Part shown: positions 38,790 through 47,045 of the stretch, in pieces
Layout of the letters: each line of letters begins with the position of its first letter
Numbering within the stretch: the first letter of the stretch is position 1
From: Pseudoalteromonas sp. MM1
GTDB taxonomy: Bacteria > Pseudomonadota > Gammaproteobacteria > Enterobacterales > Alteromonadaceae
DNA length: 64,000 nt
Reading direction: 5' to 3'
Assembly (NCBI RefSeq): GCF_030296835.1
Contig: NZ_AP027922.1
Location: 2,232,001 to 2,296,000 of the forward strand
Notes under the pieces: generated by a model
The model's database searches: none
What the model was told of the DNA's origin: nothing
Seen by the model: the letters and a program-made list of their open reading frames with translations, nothing else
Program-made: the position numbers and the translations under genes

Positions 38790-39275
38790 TTATTGGCCAC
38801 CACATTTACCTTCGCCGCACTTACCTTCTTTTTTACCTTTTGCGTCGCCACCACATTTGCCTTCGCCGCATTTACCTTCTTTTTTACCTTTTGCGTCGCC
38901 GCCACATTTGCCTTCGCCGCATTTACCTTCTTTTTTACCCTTTGCGTCGCCGCCACATTTGCCTTCGCCGCATTTACCTTCTTTTTTACCTTTTGCGTCG
39001 CCGCCACATTTACCTTCGCCGCATTTACCTTCTTTTTTACCTTTTGCGTCGCCGCCACATTTGCCTTCGCCGCATTTACCTTCTTTTTTACCTTTTGCGT
39101 CGCCGCCACATTTACCTTCACCGCATTTACCTTCTGCAGCATCAAGTTGATAACCCGTCACTAGCTGTTGGAATTCAAATGGGTTTGCTTGTGCATCTGC
39201 AGAGGCAAAACTTGCAGAGCCAACAACTACTGCACCTAAGGTTAACGCGATTGAATTTTTCTTTACTGTGTTCAT
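38790..39275 (-). CDS. Multi-EGKCG RiPP precursor (bufferin/HvfA-type)
   Basis: A 161-residue exported peptide precursor. Residues 1-~28 are a Sec signal peptide (ALTLGAVVVGSASFASADA). A short linker (NPFEFQQLVTGYQLDAA) leads to a core of six 17-residue units EGKCGEGKCGGDAKGKK plus one final EGKCGEGKCGGQ, i.e. 14 EGKCG motifs and 14 cysteines, with no other cysteine in the mature region. In characterised bufferins and HvfA, the EGKCG cysteine is converted by the DUF692 enzyme to a copper-binding heterocycle. This protein should thus be an unusually multivalent periplasmic metal-binding peptide. A -35/-10 pair lies just upstream. Confidence 0.9.
   Translation of the reverse strand: MNTVKKNSIALTLGAVVVGSASFASADAQANPFEFQQLVTGYQLDAAEGKCGEGKCGGDAKGKKEGKCGEGKCGGDAKGKKEGKCGEGKCGGDAKGKKEGKCGEGKCGGDAKGKKEGKCGEGKCGGDAKGKKEGKCGEGKCGGDAKGKKEGKCGEGKCGGQ
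38797..39138 (-). repeat. 51-bp tandem repeat array in the precursor gene
   Basis: Six complete 51-bp units plus a 36-bp partial unit, differing from each other by only a few mostly synonymous bases (for example CCA/CCG and ACC/GCC on the plus strand). The near identity implies recent duplication or ongoing homogenisation. Open frames on the other strand and frames are by-products of this repetition. Confidence 0.95.
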
Positions 39276-39300
39276 TGTATGACTCTCTTATATAAGTATT

Positions 39301-39327
39301 AAAATAATGCAAGCTAATTATTGTCAA
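39301..39327 (-). promoter_or_regulatory. Possible promoter of the RiPP precursor gene
   Basis: On the minus strand a perfect TTGACA (39327-39322) is followed after 15 nt by TATTTT (39306-39301). Spacing is short of the ideal 17, so an activator may be needed. The leader would be about 20 nt. No metal-regulator box is obvious. Confidence 0.4.
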
Positions 39328-39497
39328 TTATGCGTTGCTTGTATGATTAAATAGACCTGATAGAAAATAAAAACTTTCATTTATTTTCATTTTTTTTACT
39401 TTTAAATTTGTACAAACAAATATGGACTGTAATTTAGGTTTTATCAAACCATACTTTGCAGGTACACTACGCACCCGTTTTTCAATAAACATACTTT

Positions 39498-40478
39498 ATG
39501 AAACTTGTTTTAGCGCCTATGGAAGGTGTTGTTGATTTTAAAATGCGCCAACTTCTTACTAATATTGGTGGCTTTGACCTATGCGTAACTGAATTTGTTA
39601 GAGTAATTGATAAACGTTTACCGGCTAAAGTTTTTCATCGCTATTGCCCTGAGCTCAATAATGATGGTTTAACAAAAGCTGGGACTCCTGTGCGCATACA
39701 GTTGTTAGGGCAAGTGGCAGACGTATTAGCAGAAAATGCGGTTAGAGCTATCGAATTAGGCTCTCACGGTATAGATCTTAATTTTGGCTGCCCTGCAAAA
39801 ACAGTAAATAAAAGTCGTGGTGGTGCTGTACTGCTAAAAGACCCTGATCATATGTATAACATAATCAAAGCGGTAAGGGATGCGGTAGATAGTAAACAAC
39901 AAGTAAGCGCTAAAATACGCTTAGGCTTTGATGATGATAGCAATAGCCAAGAGATTGTAGATGCAGTTGTAAGCGCCGGCGCAGATAGTATTGCAATACA
40001 TGCCCGTACCAAGCGTGACGGTTATAACCCTCCTGCATATTGGGAAAAAATACCTCCGCTAATAAAAGGTAAAAACATAGCAGTGGTTGCCAACGGTGAA
40101 ATTTGGCAAGTAGAAGATGCGCTACTTTGCCAAACACGCAGCCAGTGTAGCGATTTAATGCTAGGGCGCGGTGCGCTTTCTCACCCTGATTTAGCGAAAA
40201 AAATTAAAGCTCATGTTAATAATGAACAATACAATGGCCTAGAGTGGGAACATATAATTTATCATTTAATTCATTCTGCTATTCATCAAGACCCCACACA
40301 AGATGAAAAATATTTTGCCTCGCGAACTAAACAATGGCTTGGCTATCTTAAACGCCAATACCCACAAGCAAATGTACTCTTTGATGAAATAAGACGTCTT
40401 AAAGTAAAAAGTGATGTAGCCGAGGTTTTAAAAAAATATGCTAAGTCTCCGCAACTTGATTCAAATCATAACGTATAA
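39498..40478 (+). CDS. dusC: tRNA-dihydrouridine(16) synthase DusC
   Basis: A 326-residue FMN enzyme that reduces U16 of tRNA. It opens with LAPMEGVVDFKMR and the DusC-type TEFVRVIDKRLPAKVFHRYCPEL; the active-site Cys98 is in NFGCPAKTVN. FMN phosphate motifs VVANGEIW and LMLGRGAL are present. DusC rather than DusA/B is assigned from the N-terminal PMEGV-D and VFHR signatures. Length is close to E. coli DusC (315). The SD is weak. Confidence 0.93.
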   Translation: MKLVLAPMEGVVDFKMRQLLTNIGGFDLCVTEFVRVIDKRLPAKVFHRYCPELNNDGLTKAGTPVRIQLLGQVADVLAENAVRAIELGSHGIDLNFGCPAKTVNKSRGGAVLLKDPDHMYNIIKAVRDAVDSKQQVSAKIRLGFDDDSNSQEIVDAVVSAGADSIAIHARTKRDGYNPPAYWEKIPPLIKGKNIAVVANGEIWQVEDALLCQTRSQCSDLMLGRGALSHPDLAKKIKAHVNNEQYNGLEWEHIIYHLIHSAIHQDPTQDEKYFASRTKQWLGYLKRQYPQANVLFDEIRRLKVKSDVAEVLKKYAKSPQLDSNHNV

Positions 40479-40535
40479 GCAGCACAGCTCAGATAATACA
40501 GGTATAACGAAACGCTAAATAAAGGTTATACCAAC

Positions 40536-40868
40536 ATGCTTTATCAGCAACAACTGCACAGTGAAGTAGCACACGTTAAATCAACAATATTAGCAATGTT
40601 GAGCCAATCTGCACACCCTGCCCATCTTAAGCTACATGACGTTATACTGACTAGCCTGCATAATGAATGGCTTGACACAGCCACGCACAACTTAGGTGCC
40701 GAATATCAAACCTTAGTAAATAGACTAACAGAATTAGAAGCGGCAATCAGCCAAATTGAAATTGGCCAATACGGCTATTGTTGCGATTGTGAAGAAGCAA
40801 TCTCAGAGCAGTTACTTAAACAAGACCCTGCAACACAACGTTGTGAAATGTGCGCTAAGCGCACATAA
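40536..40868 (+). CDS. DksA/TraR-like zinc-finger protein
   Basis: A 110-residue protein with an N-terminal helical region and a C-terminal C4 zinc finger: Cys82-x2-Cys85-x17-Cys103-x2-Cys106 (YGYCCDCEEAI ... QRCEMC). This is the DksA/TraR fold, whose members bind the RNA polymerase secondary channel. It is shorter than DksA (151) and lacks the DxxDxA tip motif in a canonical form, so it may be a modulator with a different effect. A GGTATAAC/GTTATACC inverted repeat (40501-40532) surrounds its SD. Downstream gene is convergent. Confidence 0.85.
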   Translation: MLYQQQLHSEVAHVKSTILAMLSQSAHPAHLKLHDVILTSLHNEWLDTATHNLGAEYQTLVNRLTELEAAISQIEIGQYGYCCDCEEAISEQLLKQDPATQRCEMCAKRT

Positions 40869-40872
40869 GCTA

Positions 40873-41916
40873 TTAAAGTGTTAAGAGTTGCTCGGCAAAA
40901 CTAAAAGCGAGTGCAGGGTAAAGTACACTATCTTCAACCAAATATTGGGCGTTGCGCTCTGAAATAGCTAATCGTTTTACTAAGTTCACTTTTGCCTGAG
41001 ATAAAGTCCATGCATGGTAGTGTATACCCACATCGGTCTCCATCAGCGCAAGCATTAGCCTCTTATCTTCTGGACTTAGCTGGCTATTTTTAGCCATAGC
41101 TGGCAATAGCATGTAATCAGTTTGCCAATCAATCCCTTTTATTTTAGGCGCCTTGCTTAAATATTGGCTAATAAACGAAGTATGATGGGTCATGCTGTAG
41201 TTCAAATTAGGTGCCGTGTATGAATCACTGTGAATGTGCTGATTAATAATATCAACCCATTGCAGCGGTGACTTAACTGCCCCACTGAAGTAATTTAGTT
41301 TACTTTGATACCATTCACTGCCATTAGCAAGCCCTCTTAAACCAATGCTTCCCCTTGGTTTGTACTTGGCCAAGTAATCATTAAACTCTGCAATCTGGGC
41401 TTTTAAATCGTTTGCGCTAGCGTGTTTTAATAGTGATGTTTTTAAGTACCCCTGTAAAAGATTTAATTCAACCTTGTTCAATCTTAAATTGCTTTGCAGC
41501 GCACTGTCTAATTGATCTTGTGTAAACTTAAGCCACTCAATGACCTCGCTAGACTGAGTACTTTGCATTTGCGCTGAGAATAAGTTGTCTAACACATTGA
41601 CTTGGGCAGGCCAGCTAAAAAACCGCTCAGGAAAACGCTCAGCAATAATTAAGTAATTTAGCTGCTGCGTTTGCGCGTTTGAAAGTGTCATCGCTTGTAG
41701 GCGCTGATACATCTGGTGACGAAGAGATAAATATGCTGAGGAAAAAGGCAATACCTGTTCAGTGGATACACGTGTAGTGCCCGCAGGTTTTAGCGCGGTG
41801 TTTAAACTTTTGATGCTTAGTTGTGCAGCATCATAAGATTCAAAAGGCAATGGTTGTTTTGAGCAGGCAACCAAAAACAGACTAAATAGAACAGAAAAAA
41901 GGTGCATTTTCTTCAT
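40873..41916 (-). CDS. Lipoprotein related to the C-terminal part of DUF885
   Basis: A 347-residue predicted lipoprotein (MKKMHLFSVLFSLFLVACSK, lipid Cys). The C-terminal region ALMETDVGIHYHAWTLSQAKVNLVKR followed by YPALAFSF resembles the end of DUF885 proteins (TGLHAKGWSREQA). The HExxPGHH zinc motif usual in DUF885 is missing; only an HHTS remains near residue 248, so peptidase activity is doubtful. The frame opens upstream to 41943 inside a terminator, and ATG 41916, with GGA 8 nt before it, is the better start. Role unknown. It may be an inactive binding protein. (Residue stretches quoted are split across the repeat-like region.). Confidence 0.65.
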   Translation of the reverse strand: MKKMHLFSVLFSLFLVACSKQPLPFESYDAAQLSIKSLNTALKPAGTTRVSTEQVLPFSSAYLSLRHQMYQRLQAMTLSNAQTQQLNYLIIAERFPERFFSWPAQVNVLDNLFSAQMQSTQSSEVIEWLKFTQDQLDSALQSNLRLNKVELNLLQGYLKTSLLKHASANDLKAQIAEFNDYLAKYKPRGSIGLRGLANGSEWYQSKLNYFSGAVKSPLQWVDIINQHIHSDSYTAPNLNYSMTHHTSFISQYLSKAPKIKGIDWQTDYMLLPAMAKNSQLSPEDKRLMLALMETDVGIHYHAWTLSQAKVNLVKRLAISERNAQYLVEDSVLYPALAFSFAEQLLTL

Positions 41917-41931
41917 TATAGATTCCAATAA

Positions 41932-41954
41932 AAAAAGCCCCAAAGGGGCTTTTT
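41932..41954 (-). terminator. Terminator of the TonB2 cluster
   Basis: AAAAAGCCCC (41932-41941) and GGGGCTTTTT (41945-41954) form a strong stem with an AAA loop; T-rich on both sides. It ends the DUF3450-to-TPR operon. Confidence 0.9.
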
Positions 41955-41979
41955 ATATAATTGCTAAAACAAATTAAAG

Positions 41980-43239
41980 TTAAATTTTAACACCGTTGCG
42001 AGCGGCTTTATCTTTAATAAATGTTGACCAACCTTTAGCAAACTTACGTGTGCGCGGGTCGTCCATTGCTTTAGTAATAGCAGCATAAGCTTGCTTGTAT
42101 TTAGCTTGGTAGTAGTACGCTTCTGCTAAATCTGAATAAATTGTGCCCTTTTTGTCAGAGCCAAGCTCTAACGCTTTGTTCAAACGAACAACAGCAGCAC
42201 TAAAGTTCTCAGATTGTAAAAGTAACGAACCTGCTTTGCGGTAAAGCTCTGCATCGTCGTCAAATTTAGCAGCTTCTTCGTAGTACTTAGCAGCTTTTTC
42301 GATGTCTTTAGAACGGTGGTAGTTACTAGCAATTGCGTTAACATTTTGCTTAGTACGCTTAACTTTGTCTTCTTTAATTGCATTTTCAAGGGTTTTAGCC
42401 GCTTTAAATGGAATTTCGTTTAAAGAGTAAAAGTTAGAAAGTACTTTGTAATCTACTTCCGCTTCAAAATAGCCATTTTTGAATGCTACTTCCATGGTCG
42501 CTAAACCTTTAGAGTAGTCTTCGGTTTGTAGGTAGTATTTACCTAAACTAACCCAGGCTTTTTTGTCATCTGGCCAAACTCTAACAATTTCTTCACCAAT
42601 TTTCACCATGTTGGAGTAATCTTTAAGTTCAAAGTAAGAACCTAATTTTAATTGGTAAGGGGCCTTATTAGGCTCCTTTTGTAAAGAGATTGCTTTGTCT
42701 GCAGGTTCAAAAACATCACGAAACTGACCTAACTGATAGTTAGCTTGTGCAATACGAGTGTACACTTTAGGGTCTTCTTCGCCGGTGAAGTCCATCCAAG
42801 CTGTATAAGCTTTTTTGGCTTCTTGGAACTTTTCAGTACCTGCGTATAAATCACCTAATAGCTTTAAAGTTTGCTCGTGATCTGCGAAGTTTAAAATATC
42901 AGGGGCAACAGCTTGTCTAGAGTATTTAATCGCTTCATCGTACTTCTCTTTTTGCGCGTACATGCTACCTAAGTAACGATTTACAGTCGCTTTATCGAAG
43001 TCGTTAGATGCGTCAATCTCTTTTAACAAGGCAATTGCTTCATCAACTTTGTCTTCATTGTACAAGTCAAACGCTTTAATTACCTTTTTACCAGTACGCT
43101 CGCCCATGATTTTAGTCTTGGCTTTCTTACGCTCTTCAATTTTAGCGTAATCTGGCGCTGCTAATACAGGTGCAGTAATAGCTGCACCTGACACAGACAT
43201 AAGAATTGCAAGAGCAGTTACTTTAGATAAATTTCTCAT
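41980..43239 (-). CDS. TPR-repeat protein of the TonB2 system
   Basis: A 419-residue exported protein with a signal peptide (to about residue 27, AAPVLA) and about 9-10 tetratricopeptide repeats (for example DKATVNRYLGSMYAQKEKYDEAIKYSRQ, seen in fragments near residues 78-105). Such TPR proteins close TonB2-type operons in Vibrio, Shewanella and Pseudoalteromonas and probably organise the periplasmic complex. SD AGGAGG is ideal. 11 nt after tonB. Confidence 0.85.
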   Translation of the reverse strand: MRNLSKVTALAILMSVSGAAITAPVLAAPDYAKIEERKKAKTKIMGERTGKKVIKAFDLYNEDKVDEAIALLKEIDASNDFDKATVNRYLGSMYAQKEKYDEAIKYSRQAVAPDILNFADHEQTLKLLGDLYAGTEKFQEAKKAYTAWMDFTGEEDPKVYTRIAQANYQLGQFRDVFEPADKAISLQKEPNKAPYQLKLGSYFELKDYSNMVKIGEEIVRVWPDDKKAWVSLGKYYLQTEDYSKGLATMEVAFKNGYFEAEVDYKVLSNFYSLNEIPFKAAKTLENAIKEDKVKRTKQNVNAIASNYHRSKDIEKAAKYYEEAAKFDDDAELYRKAGSLLLQSENFSAAVVRLNKALELGSDKKGTIYSDLAEAYYYQAKYKQAYAAITKAMDDPRTRKFAKGWSTFIKDKAARNGVKI

Positions 43240-43250
43240 TACTCGCCTCC

Positions 43251-43865
43251 TTAGCCTTGGTTAAGTTTAAAGTCTAGTTGAACTTGTAAACCAACTTGTT
43301 TCTGTGGTTTACCGTCAATAATTTTAGGACGGTATTTCCACTTGCGCAGTGCACGTTTAGCTTCACGGTCAAAGATACGTTTTGGTTCTGCGTCAATAAC
43401 TTCAACGTCAGTTACGCCACCTAACTCATCAATTGTGAACGAAAGTTGTACCCAACCTTCTTTGCCATCACGCGCTGCTTGCGTTGGATATTTTGGTTCA
43501 ATACGAACGATAGGTGTCGCATCACCATCTCGTCCAAATGCACCTGGACCACTTAGCCCACCAGCCGAACTTCCTACATCAATGCTACCCATGTTAAATG
43601 ACATAGCACCAGGATTAGGATTGTTATTCTCCGGCTGTGGCGGCTGCGGTTTAGGCGGCTGCTTTGGCGGTGGCGGAGGCGGAGGCGGAACACGCTTCCT
43701 CTCCTGCACCTTAGATTCAGGCGGATTCGTCATTATTTCGACTATGATCTGCTCTTTTTGTTCAGTATTACGGTCAGCCCCACCAGAGATGAGGTAAGCC
43801 ATGAAGTAGAACAAGCCGAAAGTAACTGCCCCACCTGCAATCAGTGAAAACAGAAAACGAATCAT
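43251..43865 (-). CDS. tonB: TonB2-type energy transducer
   Basis: A 204-residue protein: one N-terminal transmembrane helix (residues 5-27), a proline-rich spacer (PPPPPPPPKQPPKPQPPQP, about 59-78), and a C-terminal TonB box-binding domain (YPTQAARDGKEGWVQLSFT ... KWKYRP). It is shorter than E. coli TonB (239) and of the TonB2 type. It spans the periplasm to drive outer-membrane receptors. Its ATG overlaps the exbD stop (TAATG), implying translational coupling. Confidence 0.93.
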   Translation of the reverse strand: MIRFLFSLIAGGAVTFGLFYFMAYLISGGADRNTEQKEQIIVEIMTNPPESKVQERKRVPPPPPPPPKQPPKPQPPQPENNNPNPGAMSFNMGSIDVGSSAGGLSGPGAFGRDGDATPIVRIEPKYPTQAARDGKEGWVQLSFTIDELGGVTDVEVIDAEPKRIFDREAKRALRKWKYRPKIIDGKPQKQVGLQVQLDFKLNQG

Positions 43866-44269
43866 TACTGATCTCCAGCTATTGAAATTCTCAGGTTGTC
43901 ACCCGTCGCTTTGATCTGGTCCATAACTTTAACCACTACACCGTGTTTTGCTTCTTTATCAGCTTGCAAAATCACAACGTCAGTAGGTTGTTCTGCTAAT
44001 AAACTTTCGATTTTTGCTGAAACACGTTCAACATCAACTTGCTGTTTATCAATCCAGATAGCACCATCACTGCGAATAGCAACAAAAATGTTAGCATTTT
44101 TTTGCTTCGTAGCTTGGGCCGCTTTAGGTTTATTGACCTCGATACCAGCCTCTTTAACGAACGATGTAGTTACGATAAAGAAAATAAGCATGATAAATAC
44201 GATGTCAAGCATTGGCGTCATATCTACCGCTGCTTCTTCTTCTTCACGAAAACGTTGTTTACGTGCCAT
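43865..44269 (-). CDS. exbD: ExbD-type biopolymer transport protein
   Basis: A 134-residue protein with one transmembrane helix (MTPMLDIVFIMLIFFIVTTSF) bearing the essential Asp used for proton translocation, and a periplasmic domain. Operon position between exbB and tonB. SD GAGAGAG is upstream. Length matches ExbD2. Confidence 0.94.
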   Translation of the reverse strand: MARKQRFREEEEAAVDMTPMLDIVFIMLIFFIVTTSFVKEAGIEVNKPKAAQATKQKNANIFVAIRSDGAIWIDKQQVDVERVSAKIESLLAEQPTDVVILQADKEAKHGVVVKVMDQIKATGDNLRISIAGDQ

Positions 44270-44283
44270 ATTTAATTCTCTCT

Positions 44284-44808
44284 CTAGTGATGAGGCATGC
44301 TATCTACAAGTTTGGCTTTCACCATTCTCGCTCTTGCCTCAAGGCGTGAGCTAAAGAAAACTCCAGATAGTGCCGCAACCATTCCAGCCATTGTTGGGAT
44401 TGTTGCCATTGAAATACCTGATGCCATTAAACGTGCATTACCAGTACCTTGAGTTGCCATGGTTTCGAAAACCGCGATCATACCCGTTACAGTTCCAAGT
44501 AAGCCAATTAAAGGACAAACAGCTACTAATGTTTTAATCAACAACATACGCTGATCTAATTTTTCAGACGCTTCAGAAATCCATGCTTCACGGATTCTGT
44601 GTGCGTACCAAGACGTAGTGTCTTGGCGGGCATCCCACTTCGCTACAATATCCTTCGTCAAACGAGGAAATTCAGCAAGTAGGAACCAATAGCGCTCAAT
44701 CATTAAAACCCACATAAGAAAGAGTGCTATCGCGACCACGTATAATACCTGGCCGCCTGTGCCAACAAAATCCCTGATAGATTCCCATATCTCCATCAGG
44801 ACTAGCAT
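44284..44808 (-). CDS. exbB: ExbB2 proton channel subunit
   Basis: A 174-residue MotA/TolQ/ExbB-family protein with three transmembrane helices; CPLIGLLGTVTGMIAVFETM is the family signature. Short ExbB2 form. Its ATG overlaps the stop of ttpC (TAATG), giving tight coupling; an alternative ATG lies 12 nt downstream. With ExbD it uses the proton motive force to energise TonB. Confidence 0.93.
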   Translation of the reverse strand: MLVLMEIWESIRDFVGTGGQVLYVVAIALFLMWVLMIERYWFLLAEFPRLTKDIVAKWDARQDTTSWYAHRIREAWISEASEKLDQRMLLIKTLVAVCPLIGLLGTVTGMIAVFETMATQGTGNARLMASGISMATIPTMAGMVAALSGVFFSSRLEARARMVKAKLVDSMPHH

Positions 44809-46172
44809 TAGGCTTTCTCCTTCTCCGCGTGAGTAGCAACGATACCCGCGCTTTGCTCATCAAGGATATGTAATACTGACTTACTACGACCTGCAACAAT
44901 TGAATGAAGTAGGATAAGTGGTAGTGCAGCAATTAGACCTAGCGCTGTAGTTACAAGAGCTAGAGAGATGTTACCAGCCATGATCTTCGGATCGCCCGTA
45001 CCGAACAATGTGATTGTTTGGAACGTTAAGATCATACCGATTACTGTACCTAGTAGACCAAGTAACGGTGCGATTGCAGCAAGAATCTTGATGATATTGA
45101 TACCAGCTTCAACACGTGGCGTTTCACGTAGGATAGCTTCATCAAGTTTAAGCTCAAGGTTTTCAACGTCTTGGCTCTTGTTGTCATGGTACACTTTAAG
45201 AATACGACCCAGTGGGTTGTTTGTATTCGGTGTAGACAAGTTTTTAAGCTGAGACTTGATCTTAGAAGTAGTAAGCGCTAAGTCAACGAAACGTACTAAG
45301 AAGATTAGTAGACCAACAGCTAATAAAACTGTGATGATGTAACCAACTTCAGCACCTTGCTCGTAGTATTCCATAAGCGTTTTCTTCTGCGTGTTGATAC
45401 GTAAGATTGCACCACGAGTCGGGTCAATGTATACGCCAGCGTAATTATCAGAAGAAGTACCTTCAAGAGCAGAGATACCATCTAAAATGTAGCTATCAGG
45501 TTGTTTACCTAAAGGCTGAATAGATTTTGTCTCTGGCGAGTAGATTAAGTAACCTTCGTCAGTAACTAAGTTAAAGTTACCAATACGTGTTACTTGCTTA
45601 ACTGTAGAGTTACCGTCAAGACCTGACACTTCAGTTTCAAAAGTAGATACTTTTGCTGATTCAGTCATTTCTGTTTGAAGTGCAATCCAAAGTTCTTCTA
45701 GTTCACGAACTGTTGGAAGTTCTTTAGCTGCTGCTAATGAACGAAGTACTTCTGCACGGCCTGGCTTTTCAGCACTAACTAGTGAAGCTTCGATAGAACC
45801 GATAGCGTCTTGCGCTGCACGACGTACAACACCAAACATTTCACCAAGAGTACCTTGTGCGTTTTGAAGCGCTTGCTCTTTTTCAGCTAATGTATTTTCG
45901 TTTTGTGCATATTGCTTAGCTAAGCTGTCACCGCGTGCTTTTTCAGACGCTAATTGGCTTTTTGCTTTGTTAAGTAATGCTTGTTTGTCAGCACGTTCTG
46001 ATAAGAACTCTTGCTCACGTTGCTTATTGATTTTACCTTCAGAGATACGTTCTTGCTTTACTTGCTCAAGAATTTTATCTAAAGCACCAGTATTTGCATG
46101 TGCATTAAGCGCGGTACCTGCAGAAACAGATAGTACTGCTGCAACAGCAAAACCTTTAAATAGTTTCTTCAT
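44808..46172 (-). CDS. ttpC: TtpC: large ExbB-like protein with coiled coil
   Basis: A 454-residue protein with a signal peptide (to ~24, LNAHA), a periplasmic coiled coil (about residues 40-130, rich in Lys/Glu/Gln) and a C-terminal MotA/TolQ/ExbB channel domain (NIIKILAAIAPLLGLLGTVI). TtpC is an additional protein required by TonB2 systems in Vibrio. The frame opens to 46211, but MKKLFKGFAV at 46172 is the credible start. Confidence 0.88.
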   Translation of the reverse strand: MKKLFKGFAVAAVLSVSAGTALNAHANTGALDKILEQVKQERISEGKINKQREQEFLSERADKQALLNKAKSQLASEKARGDSLAKQYAQNENTLAEKEQALQNAQGTLGEMFGVVRRAAQDAIGSIEASLVSAEKPGRAEVLRSLAAAKELPTVRELEELWIALQTEMTESAKVSTFETEVSGLDGNSTVKQVTRIGNFNLVTDEGYLIYSPETKSIQPLGKQPDSYILDGISALEGTSSDNYAGVYIDPTRGAILRINTQKKTLMEYYEQGAEVGYIITVLLAVGLLIFLVRFVDLALTTSKIKSQLKNLSTPNTNNPLGRILKVYHDNKSQDVENLELKLDEAILRETPRVEAGINIIKILAAIAPLLGLLGTVIGMILTFQTITLFGTGDPKIMAGNISLALVTTALGLIAALPLILLHSIVAGRSKSVLHILDEQSAGIVATHAEKEKA

Positions 46173-46179
46173 TATTCGA

Positions 46180-46950
46180 TTACTCCGCGCCAAAGATTGG
46201 TAGTTTAACAAGTTCTAGTGTCGCTTGCTTACGCGCCATACGAATCACTTCTTTAACTGGTTTTAGGTATTCTTCACCTAATTCTTTCCACTCTTTAGTG
46301 TTGTTGTCCCACACCCAAGCGTGTTTTAAGTCAAAAGATTGTGCTACGTAAGTGATACGACCTAAACGACCGATATCAACGTTAATGTTTTTACCATTAA
46401 CTTCTAAAGTGCCTTGAGAAGCAGTTACAGCCGAGCTGTAAGCAGTTTCAACTGTGTATGCTTCAAGAACTTGGCGGAATTTCTCAGACGTCGTAACAGA
46501 CGCAGAAGCCATGATTTCACGAAGTCTTTCTACACGGGCAAGACGAGAATCAAGATTGAACGGAACGTCCGCTTTGATGAATTGCTCAAGCGTATCGATC
46601 ATGCGATACATCAAAGGCACAACGTTTTGTTTAGTGTTGTCGATAGTAGCGATTTGACGGTCAAACGATTCGATTGACGCATTTTGGTCAGCGACCAAAC
46701 GTGCTACGTGATCGTTGTACACTTTCATAAGTTCAGTCTCATCAACAATACTACGGTACTCAGCGATTAGCTCTTGAGTTTGACCGTATACGTTGTCAAT
46801 TTTAGTTTGAGACTTAACAGCAGCCTTTTGAATTTGCTGACCTGCTTTTTGCACGTCATTCAAAGGATCTGCAATCACATTGCTGCTTGCAAATGCAAAA
46901 GCGCCAACCAACGCAGATGCTACAAGACTCTTTCTGATTTTAACAGACAT
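46180..46950 (-). CDS. DUF3450 periplasmic protein of the TonB2 cluster
   Basis: A 256-residue exported protein of the DUF3450 family: signal peptide to ~29 (ASSNVIA), then a long helical coiled coil and a C-terminal beta-rich part. Always found as the first gene of TtpC-ExbB2-ExbD2-TonB2 clusters; presumably a periplasmic component. The start ATG 46950 is preferred over the in-frame TTG at 46959. Three TRWCAACCCT direct repeats precede it. Confidence 0.88.
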   Translation of the reverse strand: MSVKIRKSLVASALVGAFAFASSNVIADPLNDVQKAGQQIQKAAVKSQTKIDNVYGQTQELIAEYRSIVDETELMKVYNDHVARLVADQNASIESFDRQIATIDNTKQNVVPLMYRMIDTLEQFIKADVPFNLDSRLARVERLREIMASASVTTSEKFRQVLEAYTVETAYSSAVTASQGTLEVNGKNINVDIGRLGRITYVAQSFDLKHAWVWDNNTKEWKELGEEYLKPVKEVIRMARKQATLELVKLPIFGAE

Positions 46951-46991
46951 AGTTCCCAACCAATTAAGTAATGTTACTTTTATAATTTAAT

Positions 46992-47045
46992 TATCAACCC
47001 TAGTAAGGATGACAACCCTGATATCTTTTAATAGATATCAACCCT
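46992..47045 (-). repeat. Three direct repeats upstream of the TonB2 cluster
   Basis: TATCAACCCT (46992-47001), TGACAACCCT (47010-47019) and TATCAACCCT (47036-47045), minus strand AGGGTTGWYA, at 18- and 26-bp spacing. An 8-bp inverted repeat TGATATCT/AGATATCA (47019-47040) overlaps the last two. Possible regulator binding sites for the operon promoter. No Fur box is visible. Confidence 0.5.

Noticed and set aside
38797..39138. CRISPR array
   Set aside because: The regular repeats are contiguous, coding, and have no unique spacers; no cas gene occurs in the window.
38787..39295. Long open frames in other frames and on the plus strand across the precursor array
   Set aside because: They result from a 51-bp repeat whose length is a multiple of three; composition is low-complexity and none has a start signal.
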